Notes: generated by a model not told the origin, from the sequence alone. 64,000 bases of DNA from Eublepharis macularius (GCF_028583425.1 NC_072793.1:172027681-172091680); one strand, 5' to 3'. Positions 1-11,055 are shown, counted from the stretch's first letter. Program-made: numbers and translations.

Positions 1-1760
1 CCACACATGGAGCAGAGGAAGAGGCCATTGGGAGTCAAGAAGGATTAAGGGGGAAGAAGGGTAGCAAAGCCCATACCAGGAGGGAAAAATCCATTGGTGC
101 ACAGAGTGGTGAGATCCATGAAATGTCAATCCAGGAAGAGCATTGTGAAAGAAAGAGAGGAAATAAGAGCCCTTTGGCTGAGAAAACGTTCCAGTTCAAA
201 CCCATGAATCCACCTTGCAAATTCCAAACAAGAGAGAAAGCCTTCAAGTGCTGGGAATGTGGAAAGAACTTTGCTAGCAGTCTCAATTCTAAAGCACATC
301 TAAGATCCCACACTGCAGAGAAGTTGTATAAATGCTCATGCAGTAGCAACAGTTTTTCTGATGAGTTGAGTTTTATTAGGGACCAGGAAGTTCACAGCAG
401 GGAGAAACCACGTAAATCTATGGAATCCGAAAAGCATACCAGTAATAGAGGAAAGCTTGCCAAACATCAATACATTCGCTCAACCAAGAAACCATATAAA
501 AGTGGGGAACATGGAAAGCACTTCAGTCAGAAAATGCAACTTACTTCACATCCCAGAACCCACATTGAGGAAAAATCATATAAATGCACAGAATGCGAAA
601 AGAGCTTCAAATGCAGCACATCACTGACTTTACATAGAAGAATCCATACAGGGGAGAGACCATACCAATGCTCAGACTGCCCCTGGAATTTTTCTGCCAA
701 ATCAACATTTATTAGGCATCTGAGAATCCACACAGGGGAAAAACCATATAAATGCTTGGATTGCCCAAAGACCTTCCGTTTGAGTTCACACCTCCATGTA
801 CATCAACAAATCCACAGAGGGACAAAGCCATATAAGTGCCTAGAATGTGGGAAAAGTTTCAATAGTAGTGGAAGCCTAATTTCACACCAAAGAATTCACA
901 CAGGCGAAAAACCATATAAGTGCTTGGAGTGTGGAAAGAGTTTCAGACACAGGTGTGGCCTTACTTCTCATCAAAGAACACACACATGGGAAAAAACATA
1001 TAAATGCCCAGTGTGTGAGAAGAGTTTCCGATGGCGCACAGCTCTAGTTTCCCATCAAAGAATCCACACAGGAGAGAAACCGTACAAATGCTTGGAATGT
1101 GGGAAATGTTTCCGGGATAGCTCACACCTGACCTCACATCAACGTACTCACACTGGGGAGAAACCATATAAATGCACTGAGTGTGGAAAGTTCTTCAGGC
1201 AGAGCTCACACCTCAATTTACATCGAAAATTGCATGCTGGGGAGAAACCATATAAATGCTCAAAGTGTGGAAAGAGCTTCAAGGTGGGTGGGCGCCTAAC
1301 TAATCATCAGAAAATACATAGAGAAGAGAAGCCGTACAAGTGCTCAGAGTGTGGAAGAACCTTTAGACACACCACCAGCTTAAAGGCACATGAAAGGACT
1401 CACACAGGTGAGAAGCCATACAAATGCCTGGAGTGTGGAAAGAGCTTCAGGCAGGCCTCACACCTTAGTCAACACCGAAGAATTCACACAGGGGCAAAGC
1501 CGTATAAATGCTTTGAATGTGGAAAGAGCTTTCGTGTGAGTTCAACCCTTACAACTCATCAAAGAATTCATAAAGGAGAGAGGCCTTATCAGTGCTTGGT
1601 GTGTCAAAAAAGTTTCCTTCATCGTGGACGTCTTCGTGAACATGAAAAAGTTCACACTGGGGAGAAACCATATAAGTGTCCTGTGTGTGGAAAGAGATTC
1701 AAACAAAGCAGAAGCGTTACTTATCATGAAAGGATTCACGCAAGGGAGAAATCCATGTAA
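1..1760 (+). CDS. KRAB-ZNF gene 0, terminal zinc-finger exon (5' end outside window)
   Basis: This is the last exon of a C2H2 zinc-finger protein, a presumed nuclear DNA-binding repressor. The frame is open from base 3, in register with the linker of genes A and B, so the Met at 123 is internal and not the true start. A TAA stop lies at 1758-1760. I count 18 finger units of about 28 aa: unit 1 and units 5-18 keep both Cys and both His with TGEKPYKC-type linkers. Unit 2 has lost a Cys and a His that its paralogues keep, and units 3-4 have lost the Cys pairs but keep the register. One linker is TWEKT instead of TGEKP. It is closest to gene B through the middle of the array and closest to gene A near the C-terminus. 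KRAB exons are expected upstream of the window. The family assignment is firm; the target is unknown. Confidence 0.93.
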   Translation, partial: THGAEEEAIGSQEGLRGKKGSKAHTRREKSIGAQSGEIHEMSIQEEHCERKRGNKSPLAEKTFQFKPMNPPCKFQTREKAFKCWECGKNFASSLNSKAHLRSHTAEKLYKCSCSSNSFSDELSFIRDQEVHSREKPRKSMESEKHTSNRGKLAKHQYIRSTKKPYKSGEHGKHFSQKMQLTSHPRTHIEEKSYKCTECEKSFKCSTSLTLHRRIHTGERPYQCSDCPWNFSAKSTFIRHLRIHTGEKPYKCLDCPKTFRLSSHLHVHQQIHRGTKPYKCLECGKSFNSSGSLISHQRIHTGEKPYKCLECGKSFRHRCGLTSHQRTHTWEKTYKCPVCEKSFRWRTALVSHQRIHTGEKPYKCLECGKCFRDSSHLTSHQRTHTGEKPYKCTECGKFFRQSSHLNLHRKLHAGEKPYKCSKCGKSFKVGGRLTNHQKIHREEKPYKCSECGRTFRHTTSLKAHERTHTGEKPYKCLECGKSFRQASHLSQHRRIHTGAKPYKCFECGKSFRVSSTLTTHQRIHKGERPYQCLVCQKSFLHRGRLREHEKVHTGEKPYKCPVCGKRFKQSRSVTYHERIHAREKSM

Positions 1761-2429
1761 ATGACTTGAATGAAGAAAAGATCTGTACTCGCAGAGTAAG
1801 CCTTAGGAAACTTTGAGGGTTCTTTATAAAGGCATGGAATGAGGAAAAGAATTGTACTTGCAGAATAAGCCTTAAGAAACTTCATAGTATCCACATTGAG
1901 CGTTCTTTATAAAGACATGGGGTGTGGGAAATGCTTTGGACCGAAGGAACAGCTTGTTTCCCATCAGAGAATTTGCTTTTGAGAAATAACAACATACCTG
2001 GAGCACGGGAGGGATTTCAGTGGTAATTCGAGCCCCACCATCGCATCAGGGCAAGAATGCTAAATACTGTTGAAGTCATACCATCATCATGTTATCAATG
2101 AGAACTGACTTCCAAATCATTTCTCAAAAGAATAAAGGTACATCAACTGAACAGAAACTATATTGAAGAAATGAAAGTGTCTGCAATTACATTAGTCTAT
2201 AAAAGGAACCCAAAGACATTTTTGTCCTTGCTGTTTGCATTTGGGGAATTTGTCTTTGGTTCATCATGATAGATAAGAATTTGGGGATTATTAGTTACTC
2301 TGATGAACCAATTGCCTCTTTAATGAACAAACTCTCCTTTTTAAAAAATTTCTTCCCCTTTGGATAACATCAGTATTTACTAAATTTTAATGCCTAGTTT
2401 TTAATATTTGGAATTTGATTCTCAATTTT
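1761..2429 (+). other. 3' UTR and duplicated 3' flank of gene 0
   Basis: Sequence after the stop aligns with the 3' flanks of genes A (20465-20770) and B (46546-46890). An AATAAA signal at 2131-2136 matches the one at 46843-46848. From about 2195 the flank continues into a block also found at 25260-25500 and 47770-47950, so the duplicated segment extends past the gene. No further coding capacity is seen. Confidence 0.8.
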
Positions 2430-3780
2430 GTAATCTATCTGTCTATCTGTCTATCTATATCTATATATATAAAGACAGGTGTCTTGACTGACTCATCAAC
2501 ACCCAGCTCAAACCCCTGGACCTACAAAACATGAAATTTGGGAAGAACATTCCTTTCATGATGTAAACACCAACTAAGAAGGGATTTTAAGAATTTTGCA
2601 CCCTAAGGGGGTAAAAAGGGGTAAAATGTGTTTTCCCATAGGGATACAGCTTCCCTGTGTGGCTAACAGGCTACTGCCTGCTTGCCACCACCTCCCTTCG
2701 CCAACTGCCAGCTTGTCCACTCTTCCTGATTGGGCTAGCCTTTCAAGGCCTGAGTGGTCCTCACCTCAACATTCTAAAGAGTATGCAGTTGCTCTTGGGA
2801 GTCATTGAATGTGTCCTGAGGTAAAATGCACCTCCCAGTCTTCTCCTACTAGGTTTGCCAGTCTCCCTGTGGGGCCTGGCTCTCCTGTGTGGCTGATAGG
2901 CTCCTGCCTGCTCACACCCCTGTCTCCTTGATTGGTAACCTGTGGAACTCTGTGTTCTGAGTTAAAAATCAGGTAAAGGAAACTGCAGACAGTTGAAGAA
3001 AGACAGTACAAGACTTCTAAATAGGGATTTTATATAAAAGTTAGTATGGCAACTAAGTTTTTAAATGTTCATGGGGAGATGGTGCACAACCTTTCTAGAG
3101 GCCGTTTCAACGTGTACCTCTCACATGAACCTGCCAAAGTGCCCACCACACCACCCCTCTCTCAGTCCAACTCCACCTCACACCTCTCACACCCATCACC
3201 TCTTACTGCCCCCAAGAAGCCTCCTGATAGACGTCGTGCAAGATAACACCAACACTAAAAGGAGGAAGCAACTTAGAGATGCAGCAAAGAAATATGCACA
3301 TCGTACTCTTGCGGTGTACCGAGAAGCAGTGGCCAAGTACCAGCAAGATCACCACAAGGTGCACAGAGTGGCAGAGTTTCTCTATGAGCAAGGCAATCCT
3401 GGAAGACGAGTAGAGAGGCACTCATTTCCATGGAAAGTCAAGGCATATGATCCTTCACTGCCTTCAAGCTGCCTCTTAACCTCATCCATGAAGAAACATC
3501 CCTGTTCAGCATCTCAAAACAAAGCAACATGGCCCAAGTGCTGCAGAACTGTATGCTCATTGTTTGGGATGAGTGTACCATGGCACACAAGGGGTGTTTT
3601 GAGACACTGAGCATAACCCTCAAAGATGTCAGGGGCAATGAGAGAGTTATGGGGGGAGTCACCGTGCTGCTGGCTGGAGACTTCAGGCAGACTCTGCTAG
3701 TAGTCCCAAGGGGAACTCAAGCTGACGAGGTTACCGTGTGTGTCAAGAGATTTGAGGAGAGTTGCTCAGAGGTAAAAAAA
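2430..3780 (+). mobile_element. Helitron remnant (5' end plus PIF1-like helicase fragment)
   Basis: The left part (about 2450-2640) resembles a vertebrate Helitron 5' region: a TATATATAAA-type start, 'gactgactcatcaacacccag', then 'ggggtaaaaaggggtaaaat'. Coding remnants lie at 3046-3740. They include a stretch rich in RRKQLRDAAKKYAHRT followed by helicase motifs, LIVWDECTMAHKG (Walker-B like) and VLLAGDFRQTL..VVPRGTQADE, typical of the SF1 PIF1-type helicase of Helitron Rep/Hel proteins. The Rep nuclease domain is not visible and the reading frame is interrupted several times, so this is an inactive rolling-circle transposon copy. The paralogous flank of gene A (25480-25620) lacks it, so it probably entered after the duplication. 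Confidence 0.72.
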
Positions 3781-3805
3781 CAGCGTTTAACACCTTACAT
3801 GATCA

Positions 3806-3843
3806 CACACACCCTCTCTCTCTCACACACACACACACAAACA
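3806..3843 (+). repeat. CT/CA microsatellite
   Basis: A (TC)n run followed by a (CA)n run, directly visible. Confidence 0.9.
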
Positions 3844-3845
3844 TA

Positions 3846-4445
3846 CCATTTACCTCAACAACACCTGCAAAACTAGGGATGCCCCGCCACTGCCCTTCTG
3901 AGGGCCACCCAAGCATCTGACTTTTGGGACATATACGAACCCTCATGCCGCTGCTGCTCCCTCTCCCAATTATTGAGAAAGACTTTGGTTCAGGGCATCA
4001 TTCTTTACTGTGTTGCGCCACCCCTACCCTCCTTCCAAAAATCCTATCCAAGCGTCCCACTCCTGAGCAGCTTGAGATTTAATTTATTTTTTAATAACTT
4101 TAGCTACATGATGCCTTGATACAGGATCTATAGCAGAGCTATCAGACCACAGGAGACAATTTTGAAAAATCGCATTAGTCACATCTCGTGAGTATACTAC
4201 AAATAACTGCCTCATGGACTTAAATGCTGTTGAAATAAATTATCTCCATGAAGTCTCTATCTACCTCTCAACGACGATTCATTTTCTATCATATATATAA
4301 TTTTCACGTGGCTCTGACATGGTAAAGACCATAATAAACAAAAACAGGCAGAAGAGGGCATTTCAAAATGCACAACACATTCTTACTTATATTTGTCAGC
4401 ACCACTGTGAAAAAGCATTTCTTAACTGAAAAATCAAGCGACTTC
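3846..4445. repeat. Segmental-duplication block shared with 25684-26260
   Basis: About 570 bp is nearly collinear with 25684-26260; both contain 'gccttgatacaggatctata' and 'aataaacaaaaacaggcaga'. No ORF is shared. It marks the distal part of the repeated unit downstream of genes 0 and A. The alignment stops near 4440, where a LINE begins, and near 26260, where a PLE end begins. Confidence 0.8.
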
Positions 4446-5640
4446 CCTAAAAGTAAGATGTTTTGCAAAACCTCCTTTGAGGCAATTAGCAATGGCTGTG
4501 AGTCTATCCTGGGGAGGAAGAAATTTAATTATTGTAAATATCTACCTCGCTCAAGTAGGAAAACTGAGGTAGAGGAAAATTGGTTGTCCCTAGAAAACTA
4601 TGTAAGGGCCTTAATGCTGGAGTATCCCAAGGCCGTGTTACTTCTAGGTGGTGACCTGAATGCCCGATTGAGCCCAGATGATACTTTTTTGACAGCCAAA
4701 TTCAAGTTGCAGTTAAGTGTTGCAGGGGAATCTTTGGGGAATCTGAGCCAAGAGAGAGTGGTCAAAGATCAACAAGCAAACTACACGGGGCTTGTCTCTT
4801 TTAAGTTTGCCTTTAGGTTAAGACGCTTTATTTTAAATGGGTCTGTTGAAAATGATTTCTCTGATGAATTCACTTTTATGGCAGGATCTAAGTCAAGTAC
4901 AATTGACTCAGCAGGGCTTTTTTTCTGGGAAAAGAGGTGGCGGAACTCAGTGGGTTGCCCTCGAAGAAAATGGCCACATGGCTGGTGGTCCCGCCCCCTG
5001 ATCTCCAGACAGAGGGGAGTTTAAATGGCCCTCTGTGCCGCTGAGCTCAGGGGGAGATCAGGGGGTGGGGGCACCAGCCATGTGATCATTTTCAAGAGGT
5101 TCCAGAACTCCGTTCCCCCGTGTTCCCCCTGAAAAAAAGCCCTGACTCTGAGTCATAGAATTCTAGCTCCTCTGACTGAGAAATTTCAAGAAATGTTGCG
5201 GTTCCATTTAGATTCTGAGGACATCTGTCTGATTTCTAGATATTCCATCACTGGGCATCCTGTGGCAAGGTTTGGCTGTAGAGTAAGATGGTCCCCCAAG
5301 TTAGCACAGTGTTTGAAAGAACTCCTGAATTTGGAAGCTTACTGAATTCCTGCCGATTACCAGGGAGTTCGATGTTGGTTCAAGATCCTGTAGATGTGTA
5401 TGAAAAGCTCATTCAAAATTTATATCATTTTCTTTTCCACTCTTCGGATAAATGTGTTAAACCTTTTAACTTACCCAAACCACGATTCAATCAAAGGTGC
5501 ATTGCGGCTAAAAATGCTCTACATAGGGCCTACCATCATTATCAGAATGCTGACAAGGAAGTGAAAAAAGATACCCTTTTCCCAACGACTGCTTCACAAA
5601 AAGAGGTATAAACTGATAACAGATCCAGAGGAGTTAGCCA
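4446..5640 (+). mobile_element. Non-LTR retrotransposon fragment (endonuclease and linker region)
   Basis: Frame fragments at 4368-4915 and 5288-5611 look like the apurinic-type endonuclease of a LINE: LLLGGDLNARLSPDD, then FILNGSVENDF..EFTFMAGS..STIDSAG, matching the GDLNAR and FTF...S.ID motifs. The second fragment (RFNQRCIAAKNALHRAYHHY) resembles the segment between endonuclease and reverse transcriptase. No RT follows. Stop codons and a MITE insertion at 4912-5144 show that it is dead. The clade (L2-, Vingi- or CR1-like) cannot be settled by eye. Confidence 0.65.
4912..5144. mobile_element. hAT-like MITE inside the LINE fragment
   Basis: A 233-bp element with inverted ends CAGGGCTTTTTTTCTGGG and CCCTGAAAAAAAGCCCTG. 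The internal sequence is also palindromic around 'ctgatctccagacagagg'. It interrupts the endonuclease frame after STIDSAG. The flanks TGACTCAG and ACTCTGAG look like an imperfect 8-bp duplication, as expected for hAT. Confidence 0.8.
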
Positions 5641-5644
5641 AAAA

Positions 5645-5825
5645 ACCCCATCCTTTAACAGAGCCCAAATTGGCATTGGGGCAAAATCTCCTGCCTTCTC
5701 TCTCCAGGGATGGAATCAAACCCCCTTCCTTTGATATACCTGAATCGGGGGGGGGGGGTACTTAGTCAGCTGCAGCAAACTCAAACAGCAGTCTGGGGGG
5801 CAAGTCCAAAGACTAGCACAATTTA
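5645..5825. repeat. Unclassified repeat, also at 7965-8170
   Basis: About 180 bp containing 'gttagtcagctgcagcaa'-type sequence, a G-rich tract and 'tttattc' is duplicated with divergence at 7965-8170, in the same orientation. Both copies sit immediately 5' of PLE-derived sequence. No coding signal. Confidence 0.55.
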
Positions 5826-6040
5826 TTCTGTCGAAGGCTTTCACGGCCAGAGAACGATGGTTGTTGTGGATTTTCCAGGCTGTATTGTTGTGGTCTTGGC
5901 ATTGTAGTTCCTGATGTTTTGCCAGCAGCTGTGACTGGCATCTACACCTCTGAAGATGCCAGTCATAGCTGCTGGCGAAACGTCAGGAACTACAATGCCA
6001 AGACCACGGGAATACAGCCCGGAAAGCCCACAACAACCAA
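5826..6040. mobile_element. PLE terminal repeat in foldback arrangement, with hammerhead-like core
   Basis: Two oppositely oriented copies of one unit ('gtagttcctgatgttttgcc' and its complement) form a palindrome centred near 5943. The + copy has the hammerhead-like core at 5947-5986: CUGAAGA, one spacer nucleotide, helix II strands, then GAAAC-GUC, with helix I pairing CCU/AGG. The same unit recurs at 26276-26450 and 52540-52690. Assignment to the Penelope group rests on this ribozyme and the dimeric layout. Confidence 0.65.
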
Positions 6041-6566
6041 TGTTTAGGGAATTGAGGAAAGGCTATGTTTTAGGAAAATTCTCCCACTAAGCTCCAATTT
6101 GGAGAGTTGCCATCCAAGAGCTCTGCCTCTAAAATAATCAAGGCAAGTAATAACTGCTAATAAAAGCATCTCATGCACTTTAAACAAATTTAGTCACCGT
6201 GCATACCTAACTTAGAAAATAAATTGTTTACAAGAACAGAATAATCTACCAGAAATCAAACAAGCTTGAATCATTAAGTTTTCTAAGGAACTAGCTCTAA
6301 GGAACAACATTAAATCTTAAAAGCTGACAGGTCATACAAAGGAATGATAACACTTTTCTTTGGCATCTCTTGCTATCTTTTGGAAAACCAGAGGGGTAGA
6401 ATTGTAGGCTGAGAAGACTGGATTATATAATACCCAAGGTTTCCTTGTAGCCATGTCTATTGCTGGTTCAAAACACCCTCTTTTCCCACTATCTTTATCT
6501 ACCTTGCACATTCTAACAGAGAGCAATAGTATGAACGTAGGTAAGAGGGCACAGAGCATAGAACAG
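6041..6566. other. 5' flank of duplicated unit A
   Basis: Aligns with 28345-28391 plus 29293-29830 upstream of gene B. Contains the unoccupied site AGGAAAATTCTCCCA (6072-6086) that corresponds to the duplicated target of the PLE inserted at 28392-29292. No gene seen. Confidence 0.75.
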
Positions 6567-6574
6567 GCAAAACA

Positions 6575-6745
6575 GTTACGAGTTCAGTAGCACCTTTAAG
6601 ACTAACCAACTTTACTATACCTCTTCATCAGATGCATCTGACGAAGAGAACTGTGGTTCTCAAAAGCTTATGCTACAGTAAAGTCGGTTAGTCTTAAAGG
6701 TGCTACTGGACTCTCGACTATTTTGCTACTACAGACTAACACTGG
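6575..6745. mobile_element. PLE-derived foldback with hammerhead-like core
   Basis: Arms of about 30 bp (6582-6612 and 6678-6707, 'ggttagtcttaaaggtgcta' type) are inverted. Between them at 6634-6673 is GCAU-CUGACGA-helix II-AAAA-GCUU-AUGC, the same motif as in the 3' tail of the coding PLE at 9360-9399. A short non-autonomous relative of that element. Confidence 0.75.
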
Positions 6746-6759
6746 CCAACTCCTCTGGA

Positions 6760-7145
6760 TCTAAAACAGGCAAGACTCACTTTTAGGCAAGCGATTCGAT
6801 TTACAGGGGCTTAAAAATTTCAGCTGCTCCCCTGTAAGAAAATAACATTATGCAAGGTGATCATTCGACGAGGAAGTGCTCCTGAAGGCCCCCCAGGAAG
6901 GACACTGGGTGGGGGGCTGGATGAATTGCAGGGGAGAAGGGAAGCCAAGTCCTGCTCCACACAGTCTGTGACTAGTTGGATGCAGGGCGGTGGAGGGGGC
7001 TTGCTGGGGAATCAGTGCAGCTGCCTGGTTACCTCTGAGTAACACTCCAAGGTGGCTCCATCCCAGGGGATTGGGGGTGGGGAGGGTGTCCATCCGCAGA
7101 GGAGCAAAGCAGTACTGCGGGGGGGGGGGGTTAAATCCCTTTGTC
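6760..7145. other. Promoter-proximal flank of gene A
   Basis: Aligns with 29850-30230 upstream of gene B. It contains purine-rich and G-run sequence but no convincing ORF. The paralogous similarity runs straight into the CpG-rich exon 1. Confidence 0.6.
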
Positions 7146-7640
7146 CCGCTGTCCATCTGGCTAGCAAAGGGCGGGGCCAGGCTTACGGCTGCGAGGCTTT
7201 CCACAAAGCCTTCTGCGCGCTCCAGCTGCTGGGAACAAAAGCAAGCGGGACGCGGCGGGGGAACCGCCTCCTCCCCGGGCAGGACCGACCAGCGACCCGG
7301 CGGAGGCGCACCGGGAGGCTCCGCGTGGAGAGTCTTGCGGGGGAAGCGGCGGCTTCCCTGCCTGCCCTTCCTCGGGCTGGAGGCGGAGGCTTCGCGGGAA
7401 GAAAGCGCCGGTGAGGCAGGCGGGGAAGGGGGCTGCGGGCCGCCGGAGGGGCCGGGGACGGGCGGGGGGCAGGCGGGGCCGGGCGCGGGTGGCGGGGCCT
7501 TTCCGGGTCAGAGCCGGCCCCTTGCCGCGAAGGCAGGGCGGAAGGCGAAGCGCGACTCCCGGGGCGACAGGCGCAGCCTCCGGCGACGGCCGCGAATGAA
7601 ATCGCGGCGCGCCTGTGTGCGGGGAAAGGACGAGCAATGT
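7146..7640 (+). promoter_or_regulatory. CpG-island promoter and untranslated exon 1 of gene A
   Basis: A very GC- and CpG-rich block with a GC box (GGGCGGGG, 7169-7176) and no TATA box. A splice donor GCCG|gtgagg at 7410/7411 is conserved with gene B at 31213/31214. This is the usual start of a KRAB-ZNF gene: non-coding exon 1 within a CpG island. The exact start of transcription cannot be read. Long open frames across this block on both strands come from GC-rich composition and are not genes. Confidence 0.75.
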
Positions 7641-8179
7641 TCGCGCTGCCTTCTGGCGCAGCGCCCCCGCCGAGGCTCCCGGAGGGACCTGGGCCGGCTC
7701 TGCTCTGCGCTTGGCCGTAGCTGCAGGATGCGCCCCTTCTCTGCCCCCGAGGGAGGCCCGCAAGGTGTGCTGGGGGCGGCCCGTCCGCAGAAGGGAGCGG
7801 GCAGGTCACCCCGAAGGACCGGCAGCAGGGCGAAGGCTTTGCTGACTCAGCCCCAGAAGTTACCACGGGTACAAAGCCGGGTATGTCTCAGTCGGGTCTC
7901 TCGCTGTCTGAATGGCCGTTCCGTTAAAGCGGTTGGCTTGGCCCTGGGAGACCATTGCGCTCCCCCAGGCTGAACTTGGAAGGGGAGGCCGAACTGGCAT
8001 GGGGGCAGAATCCCCTGTCAGGGTGCCCCCTTTCTCTGGGATGGAATCGAGCCTCCTTCCTTTGCCATACCTTTGAATTGGGGTGGGGTGGGGTGGGGCG
8101 GTTAGTCAGCTGCAGCAACCTCAAACAGTAGTCGGGGGCAAATCAAAGGCAAACACGGTTTATTCCAGTAGAAGGTTTT

Positions 8180-9454
8180 CATTTGTTTATTAAGGTCCTA
8201 AGACCTTAATTTAGACCCATGGGAAGGAAGCCCTTGAGAGATTTCATCAGGACTTCAACAACTTTCACCCTACTATCAGCCTGATTCTGGACCACTCTAC
8301 ACAACAGGTACACTTCCTGGACACCACTGTACAACTACATAATGGTCAGATACCACCTTATACCGGAAACCCACCGACTGATACTCATATCTACATGCCA
8401 CTAGCTACAACCCTAAACATACCACTTGGTCAATTGTCTACAGCCAAGCTTTATGTTACAATCGTATCTGCTCCAATGCTCTTGATCAGGACTCTCGCTT
8501 AAGAGATTTACAACAAGGATTTTTGGGGCTACAGTACCCACCAAATGAGGTGAGGAAACAAATCAACAGGGCCAAACTAGTACCCAGAAACAACCTGCTC
8601 CAGGACAAACCCAAAGGAGCTAATAACAGAACACCACTGGTTGTCACCTATAGTTCCCAGCTCAAACCCATCCAACATATCATGAGCGATCTATAGTCCA
8701 TCCTGGAAAACAATGCCTCTGTCTCACAAGCCCTGAGTGGAAGACCTCTCCTTGTCTACAGACAGCCCCCCAACTTTAAACAACTTCTCACTAACAACCA
8801 CGAACCAGCTGACTGAGTCACCAATACAGGTAGCAGACCCTGCAACAGACCCAGATGCCAGCTCTGCCCTCATATCCACCCAGGGAATACAATTACGGGA
8901 CCCAATGGCATCGACTACACTATCTCTGGCTCCTACAGCTGCTCATCCTCCAATGTGATATATGCCCTCCTGTGCCAACAGTGTCCATCTTCTCTGTACA
9001 CTGGACAAACCAGACAACCTCTGCACAAAAGAATAAATGGACACAAATCTGACATTAAAAATGGCAACATCCAGAAACCAGTGGGAGAACACTTCAATCT
9101 ACCAGGACACTCCATCAAGGACTTAAAGGTCATCTTAGTTCAACAGAATCCTTTCAAAAACAAAATCCAATGGGAACCTGCTAAATTGGAATTCATATGT
9201 AAATTTGACCTAGTCAGACTTGGATTGAATAGAGACTATGAATGGTTGTCTCATTATCAGAAGTAACTGATTTCATTATCAGAAACAAGCTAGTTTGTAT
9301 CTGCTCCCCCCTTCCCTCACCACCTATATATATCCAGCCAGTTTCTTCATACCCTCCATGCATCTGATGAAGAGAACTGTGGCTCTCGAAAGCTTATGCT
9401 ACATTAACATTGTTAGTCTTAAAGGTGCTACTGGACTCCTTACTTATCTGTTTA
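8180..9454 (+). mobile_element. Penelope-like retroelement, 3' part (RT C-terminus, GIY-YIG endonuclease, tail)
   Basis: Translated fragments read EALERFHQDFNNFHP and VHFLDTTVQLHNG, typical of the C-terminal RT region of PLEs. A clear GIY-YIG endonuclease follows at about 8955-9266 (VIYALLCQQCPSSLYTGQT, KRINGHKSDI, EHFNLPGHS). The tail at 9345-9454 carries the hammerhead-like core (9360-9399) and ends in 'cttaaaggtgctactggact', the unit found as short copies throughout this window. 5'-truncated and degraded, not active. It gives the family identity of the short 'gcttatgctac' repeats. Confidence 0.82.
9360..9399 (+). ncRNA. Hammerhead ribozyme-like motif in PLE tail
   Basis: Helix I strand GCAU (9360-9363), core CUGAUGA (9364-9370), one extra A, helix II strands GAGA (9372-9375) and UCUC (9384-9387), GAA (9388-9390), a minimal helix III AG/CU, the U17 cleavage position at 9395, then helix I partner AUGC (9396-9399). 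Every invariant core base is present. Helix III of two pairs fits the minimal hammerheads described in PLEs, which are thought to act as dimers. Confidence 0.68.
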
Positions 9455-9556
9455 TTGTTATTTTATCTCTATATGTAAATTGTTTATTGTTGTTATCTGC
9501 ACTGAGCCCCTTTGTGGGGAAATCAGGCCACAAACGTAATAAAATAAATAAATAAA
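9455..9556 (+). mobile_element. CR1/L2-type LINE 3' tail
   Basis: 'actgagcccctttgtgggga' followed by a run of taaataaataaa is the familiar 3' end of reptile CR1/L2 elements. Only the tail is present. Confidence 0.6.
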
Positions 9557-10385
9557 AGTAACACACCTGGGGTATCTGGTGGACTAGCGGCTGCTTCATC
9601 AGATGCATGAAGTGTTGCATTCAGGCTTGGATCTATTTTATGCTTCCTTTGCCTCCCCCCACGGGCAATGGAAGAGCTGTTCCTCTACCTGTCTGTGCCA
9701 TCCCTGCAAGAAGCAGACATAAGAACCCAAGCCAGGCATTGAGAAAACAGTAAATTTTAGCCTGCTTTCCGGCAGCTCTATTGCCAGTAATTGACCAGAC
9801 CATCTCCCAAAGAAGGAGCTTTGGGGGCTGGAGGGGAGGGCTGGTTCTGGCCAGTGGAAGACTCCTGGGGAAGATCTTTAGGGTGTGAACAGGATGCTTT
9901 TTCTGGTCTGTTTTTCTCTTGCGTCTCCCCTTCTCTGTTGAGCAGTCTTGTCGAAAGATTCCTAGCCCGGCTCCTTCTCTTTCCTCCATTGCTCCTGCCA
10001 CTGGCTTTAATGCTCAGCCCCAACCTTCTGACAGGGTGTGCTGGGATTCTTGATGTTATATGTTGCTTTGCTGAATTTCTCTCTTGCTGAGCCGAGGAGG
10101 CCTAGGTTCAGTTGCAGAGATGTGAGCTCCAAGTTTCCCTTCGTGCAGCGGATGTGGTTTGTTAACTGTGTTCCATATTGTCACAGGGCAAATAAACAGA
10201 GCATTTGGTGGCTGTGCCTGGTTCCCTCCCTGCACGAATCCTCTTTTTCTCTGCAAGGTTCAAGGAGTCCCCAGGGCTCATCCAGGACTCTGGTTTGGAA
10301 CTGGATCTCAAAACTCCATAATTATTAATGCAAAAAGATGGGCCACGTTAAACTCACCTCCCCTTTATTTCCTTCTCACCCACAG
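9557..10385 (+). other. Gene A intron 1, 3' part
   Basis: No coding signal. About 10058-10385 aligns with 31660-31690 plus 32015-32316 of gene B. The site near 10090 (ttgctga|gccgagg) is the empty counterpart of the foldback MITE inserted in gene B at about 31694. A PLE-like fragment with 'cttcatcagatgcatgaag' lies at 9585-9620. Confidence 0.65.
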
Positions 10386-10473
10386 GCTGAAGAAAGAACG
10401 GTGTCCCTTGTCCCAATCTAGGCCCTCTGTCTTTGTTGGAGGAATGGCAACAGCCACCATGCAGCCAGATCAG
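10386..10473 (+). CDS. Gene A exon 2 (start codon exon)
   Basis: The acceptor is tctcacccacag|gctgaag and the donor is gatcag|gtaagg. The ATG at 10444 opens 10 codons (MATATMQPDQ) that join in phase 0 to the KRAB-A exon. A second in-frame ATG lies five codons on, with a better context (gccaccATG), so it may also serve as start. Gene B has the matching exon, MTTATMQPAQ. Conservation of the frame and both splice sites makes this the most credible N-terminus of the protein. Confidence 0.82.
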
Positions 10474-10549
10474 GTAAGGGGGGATCATTTGGAGGGGGGC
10501 AGGGGGCAGCTCGGGGTGTCTTTTGCTGGGATGGTTTAGGTGGGTAACC

Positions 10550-10705
10550 GTATTGGTCTGTAGTAGCACAAGATTTTCCAAGTGGAAGCTTTCGAGAGTC
10601 AGAGCTCCCTTCTTCAGATGAAAGAGAGCTGTGACTCCCGAAAGCTTACACTCGGAAGATCTGGTGGTCTCTAAGGTGCCAGTGGACACACATCCTGCTC
10701 TTTTG
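10550..10705. mobile_element. PLE-derived short copy
   Basis: Inverted half-units around 'cttcagatgaaagagagctg' with GAAAGCUU following: the degraded hammerhead-like unit of the PLE tail family, inserted in intron 2 of gene A. Gene B lacks it at 32401-32500. Confidence 0.6.
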
Positions 10706-10878
10706 CTGCAATGAGAGGTGGGGAAGGGGGGCTGATTCTGCCGTCACAAACTCTCTTAGGTGCCTACTGGGAAGGCTGTGAAATCCACTGATCCCTTTAC
10801 ATGAAGCTTTTGATCCCTGGTGGGGAAAAAAATCACCCCACCTTCATGTCATGTGTATGTCTTGGGGGGATTATTTGA

Positions 10879-11055
<177 letters not shown>

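Noticed and set aside
6990-7973. 327-aa frame and overlapping minus-strand frames
   Set aside because: CpG-island composition removes stops. The region is a promoter and exon 1 by comparison with gene B.
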